Source: Acidobacteriaceae bacterium
GTDB lineage: Bacteria > Acidobacteriota > Terriglobia > Bryobacterales > Bryobacteraceae
Assembly (NCBI GenBank): GCA_019244945.1
Contig: JAFASD010000546.1
Span: 1-8,488 of the forward strand
Length of the DNA stretch: 8,488 nucleotides
Direction of reading: 5' to 3'
A program made the position numbers and the translations under genes. The notes under the pieces are model-generated. The model ran no database searches, was not told the DNA's origin, and worked only from the letters and a program-made list of their open reading frames with translations. Of the stretch, positions 7,177-8,488 are shown one piece after another. The stretch's first letter is position 1, and every line of letters starts with the position of its first letter.

Positions 7177-8265
7177 GTGGTAAAAAACGCGCTGGTTACC
7201 GGCTCTTGTGGCCTGATCGGGTCTGAAGTGAGCCTTCATTTAGGACGGCACGGGTTCCGTATCTTCGGTATAGACAACAATGAGCGCGCCGTTTTCTTCG
7301 GACCTGAGGGCGATACAAGCTGGTCGCTGCAGCGGCTCCGAGATAGCCTTCCCGATTACTCGCATTTCAATGTCGATATTCGTGACCGGACCCGCATTTT
7401 GCGTCTGGTTGCAGAAGTGAAGCCGAGCGTCATCATTCATACCGCCGCGCAGCCCTCGCATGACCGCGCCGCTGCGATTCCGTTCGAGGATTTCGATACA
7501 AACGCGGTGGGAACGCTCAACCTCTTGGAAGCTGCGCGCCGCGCCTGCCCCGAGTCGCCGTTCGTGCATATGTCCACTAACAAAGTTTATGGCGATCTGC
7601 CGAACACCATAGCCCTTCGCGAGTTGGAGACCCGCTGGGATTACCATGATCCGCAATACGAGAACGGCATTCCCGAGACGTTCTCCATTGATCAGTCAAA
7701 ACACTCTATCTTCGGCGCATCGAAGATCGCGTCTGACGTAATGGTGCAGGAGTACGGCCGCTACTTCGGAATGCCCACGTGTTGTCTGCGCGGCGGGTGT
7801 CTTACGGGACCGAATCACTCCGGAGTCGAATTGCATGGCTTCTTGAGTTACCTTGTGCGCTGCAACATCGAAGAACGCGAGTACAAGGTTTTCGGGTACA
7901 AAGGCAAACAGGTGCGCGACAACATCCACTCTGAGGATGTGGCCAATTTCATGCTGGCATTTTGCAATGCTCCCCGCTGTGGCGAGGTATACAACATCGG
8001 CGGCGGCAAGGAGAATTCATGCTCCATTTTGGAAGCTTTCGGGATGGTTGAGGAACTCACTGGGACGGCCCAGAAATACACCTATATTGACCAGAACCGG
8101 ATCGGAGATCACATTTGCTACTACAGTGATTTGCGAAAGATGAAGGCGCACTATCCTGGCTGGGAGATCACGCGATCCTTACGGGATGTCTTTCGCGAGA
8201 TCGTGGACTCCTGGCATGTGCGCCTCCATCGGCCTTCCTACGCCGCAACCAACGTTTCCGGATGA
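7177..8265 (+). CDS. NAD-dependent epimerase/dehydratase, CDP-paratose 2-epimerase-like (extended SDR)
   Basis: A 362-residue extended short-chain dehydrogenase/reductase, a usual length for nucleotide-sugar epimerases. It shows the Rossmann motif TGSCGLIGS (8-16), acidic Asp33 after the second strand (GIDNN) for NAD ribose, Asp67 in NVDIRD, and HTAAQPSHD (88-96). STNKVYGD (133-140) closely resembles the same stretch in Salmonella CDP-tyvelose epimerase (TyvE, CDP-paratose 2-epimerase). HSIFGASK (176-183) aligns with TyvE HSPYGCSK, so Phe179 replaces the catalytic Tyr while Lys183 is kept. RGGCLTGPNHSG (205-216) and GKQVRDNIHSEDV (243-255) are substrate-side motifs. The expected role is interconversion of a nucleotide-linked sugar for surface glycans, in the cytoplasm; the exact sugar cannot be read from sequence. 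The start is a GTG at 7177 right before the Rossmann strand, without a Shine-Dalgarno. The stop overlaps the next gene as ATGA. Confidence 0.9.
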   Translation: MVKNALVTGSCGLIGSEVSLHLGRHGFRIFGIDNNERAVFFGPEGDTSWSLQRLRDSLPDYSHFNVDIRDRTRILRLVAEVKPSVIIHTAAQPSHDRAAAIPFEDFDTNAVGTLNLLEAARRACPESPFVHMSTNKVYGDLPNTIALRELETRWDYHDPQYENGIPETFSIDQSKHSIFGASKIASDVMVQEYGRYFGMPTCCLRGGCLTGPNHSGVELHGFLSYLVRCNIEEREYKVFGYKGKQVRDNIHSEDVANFMLAFCNAPRCGEVYNIGGGKENSCSILEAFGMVEELTGTAQKYTYIDQNRIGDHICYYSDLRKMKAHYPGWEITRSLRDVFREIVDSWHVRLHRPSYAATNVSG

Positions 8266-8488
8266 AGATCCTCATCACCGGGATCTGCGGATTTGTAGGA
8301 AGCCGAATTGCACGGGCGCTGTTAGAACGAGTTCCCGGCCTCGAGATCACGGGCATCGATAATCTGTTGCGGCCCGGATCGGAAATCAATCGAAGCGAGC
8401 TCCGCTCCAAAGGTATCCAGTTTATCCATGGAGATCTGCGCATGCGCAGCGACGTGGAAGCGATTCCCGCCTGCGATTGGGTGATTGA
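8262..8488 (+). CDS. NAD-dependent epimerase/dehydratase (SDR), 3' end cut off by the window
   Basis: An ATG at 8262 overlaps the stop of the previous epimerase gene (ATGA), so the pair is almost certainly co-transcribed and translationally coupled. The 75 visible residues begin MKILITGICGFVGS, with the TGxxGxxG NAD-binding loop at residues 6-13, the ribose-binding acidic residue Asp33 in GIDN, and HGDLR (56-60) with Asp58 where extended SDRs contact adenine. DWVI at 72-75 leads toward the fourth strand as the window ends. This is the N-terminal Rossmann part of a nucleotide-sugar epimerase, dehydratase or reductase. The catalytic and substrate-binding parts are outside, so the reaction cannot be stated. 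Together with the preceding gene it suggests two successive steps of an activated-sugar pathway. Confidence 0.88.
   Translation, partial: MKILITGICGFVGSRIARALLERVPGLEITGIDNLLRPGSEINRSELRSKGIQFIHGDLRMRSDVEAIPACDWVI

Noticed and set aside
1..8488. CRISPR arrays, tRNA or rRNA genes, insertion sequences and attachment sites
   Set aside because: Reading both strands I found no spaced direct repeats, no cloverleaf-like conserved segments, no transposase or integrase sequence and no terminal inverted repeats.

Overview
The window holds six protein genes and no RNA gene, insertion sequence or CRISPR array that I can see. Base composition is moderately high GC. All enzyme families are bacterial, and several genes begin with GTG or TTG. 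The homoserine-acetyltransferase-like hydrolase, the large membrane protein with WDYW and HNEHR motifs, and the loose gene packing remind me of Acidobacteriota, or another soil bacterium of similar GC. This is an impression from protein style only, as no taxonomic marker gene is present.

Layout: from the left edge to 952 (+) lies the 3' part of a MetX-like alpha/beta hydrolase, which lacks the usual C-terminal catalytic histidine. A convergent gap of 278 bases follows. From 7117 down to 1231 on the minus strand runs a tightly packed three-gene unit. First comes a 742-residue multi-pass membrane protein with a large C-terminal soluble part (7117-4889). After 12 bases come two half-size ABC exporters (4876-3026 and 3042-1231) that overlap by 17 bases. 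The two half transporters share a layout but have different ATP-site signatures (LSGGQ in one, LSFGQ in the other), as expected for a heterodimer with one altered ATP site.

At 7118-7176 a 59-base divergent gap separates that unit from a plus-strand pair of nucleotide-sugar SDR enzymes: a complete CDP-paratose 2-epimerase-like gene (7177-8265) and the start of a second epimerase/dehydratase gene (8262 to the right edge), joined by an ATGA overlap. In the middle of the gap sits a 26-base imperfect palindrome with 11 of 13 pairs matching. It is centred almost exactly between the two GTG starts and flanked by a -10-like hexamer for each direction. This looks like one operator controlling both units.

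Working model (inference): the epimerases make or modify a nucleotide-activated deoxysugar. The membrane protein, with features suggestive of a GT-C glycosyltransferase or similar envelope glycan enzyme, acts at the membrane. The ABC pair exports a product, and the two units are co-regulated. Only the sugar-nucleotide chemistry is well supported by homology. The membrane protein's function and the ABC substrate are unknown, and the link between the two arms rests on the shared promoter region.
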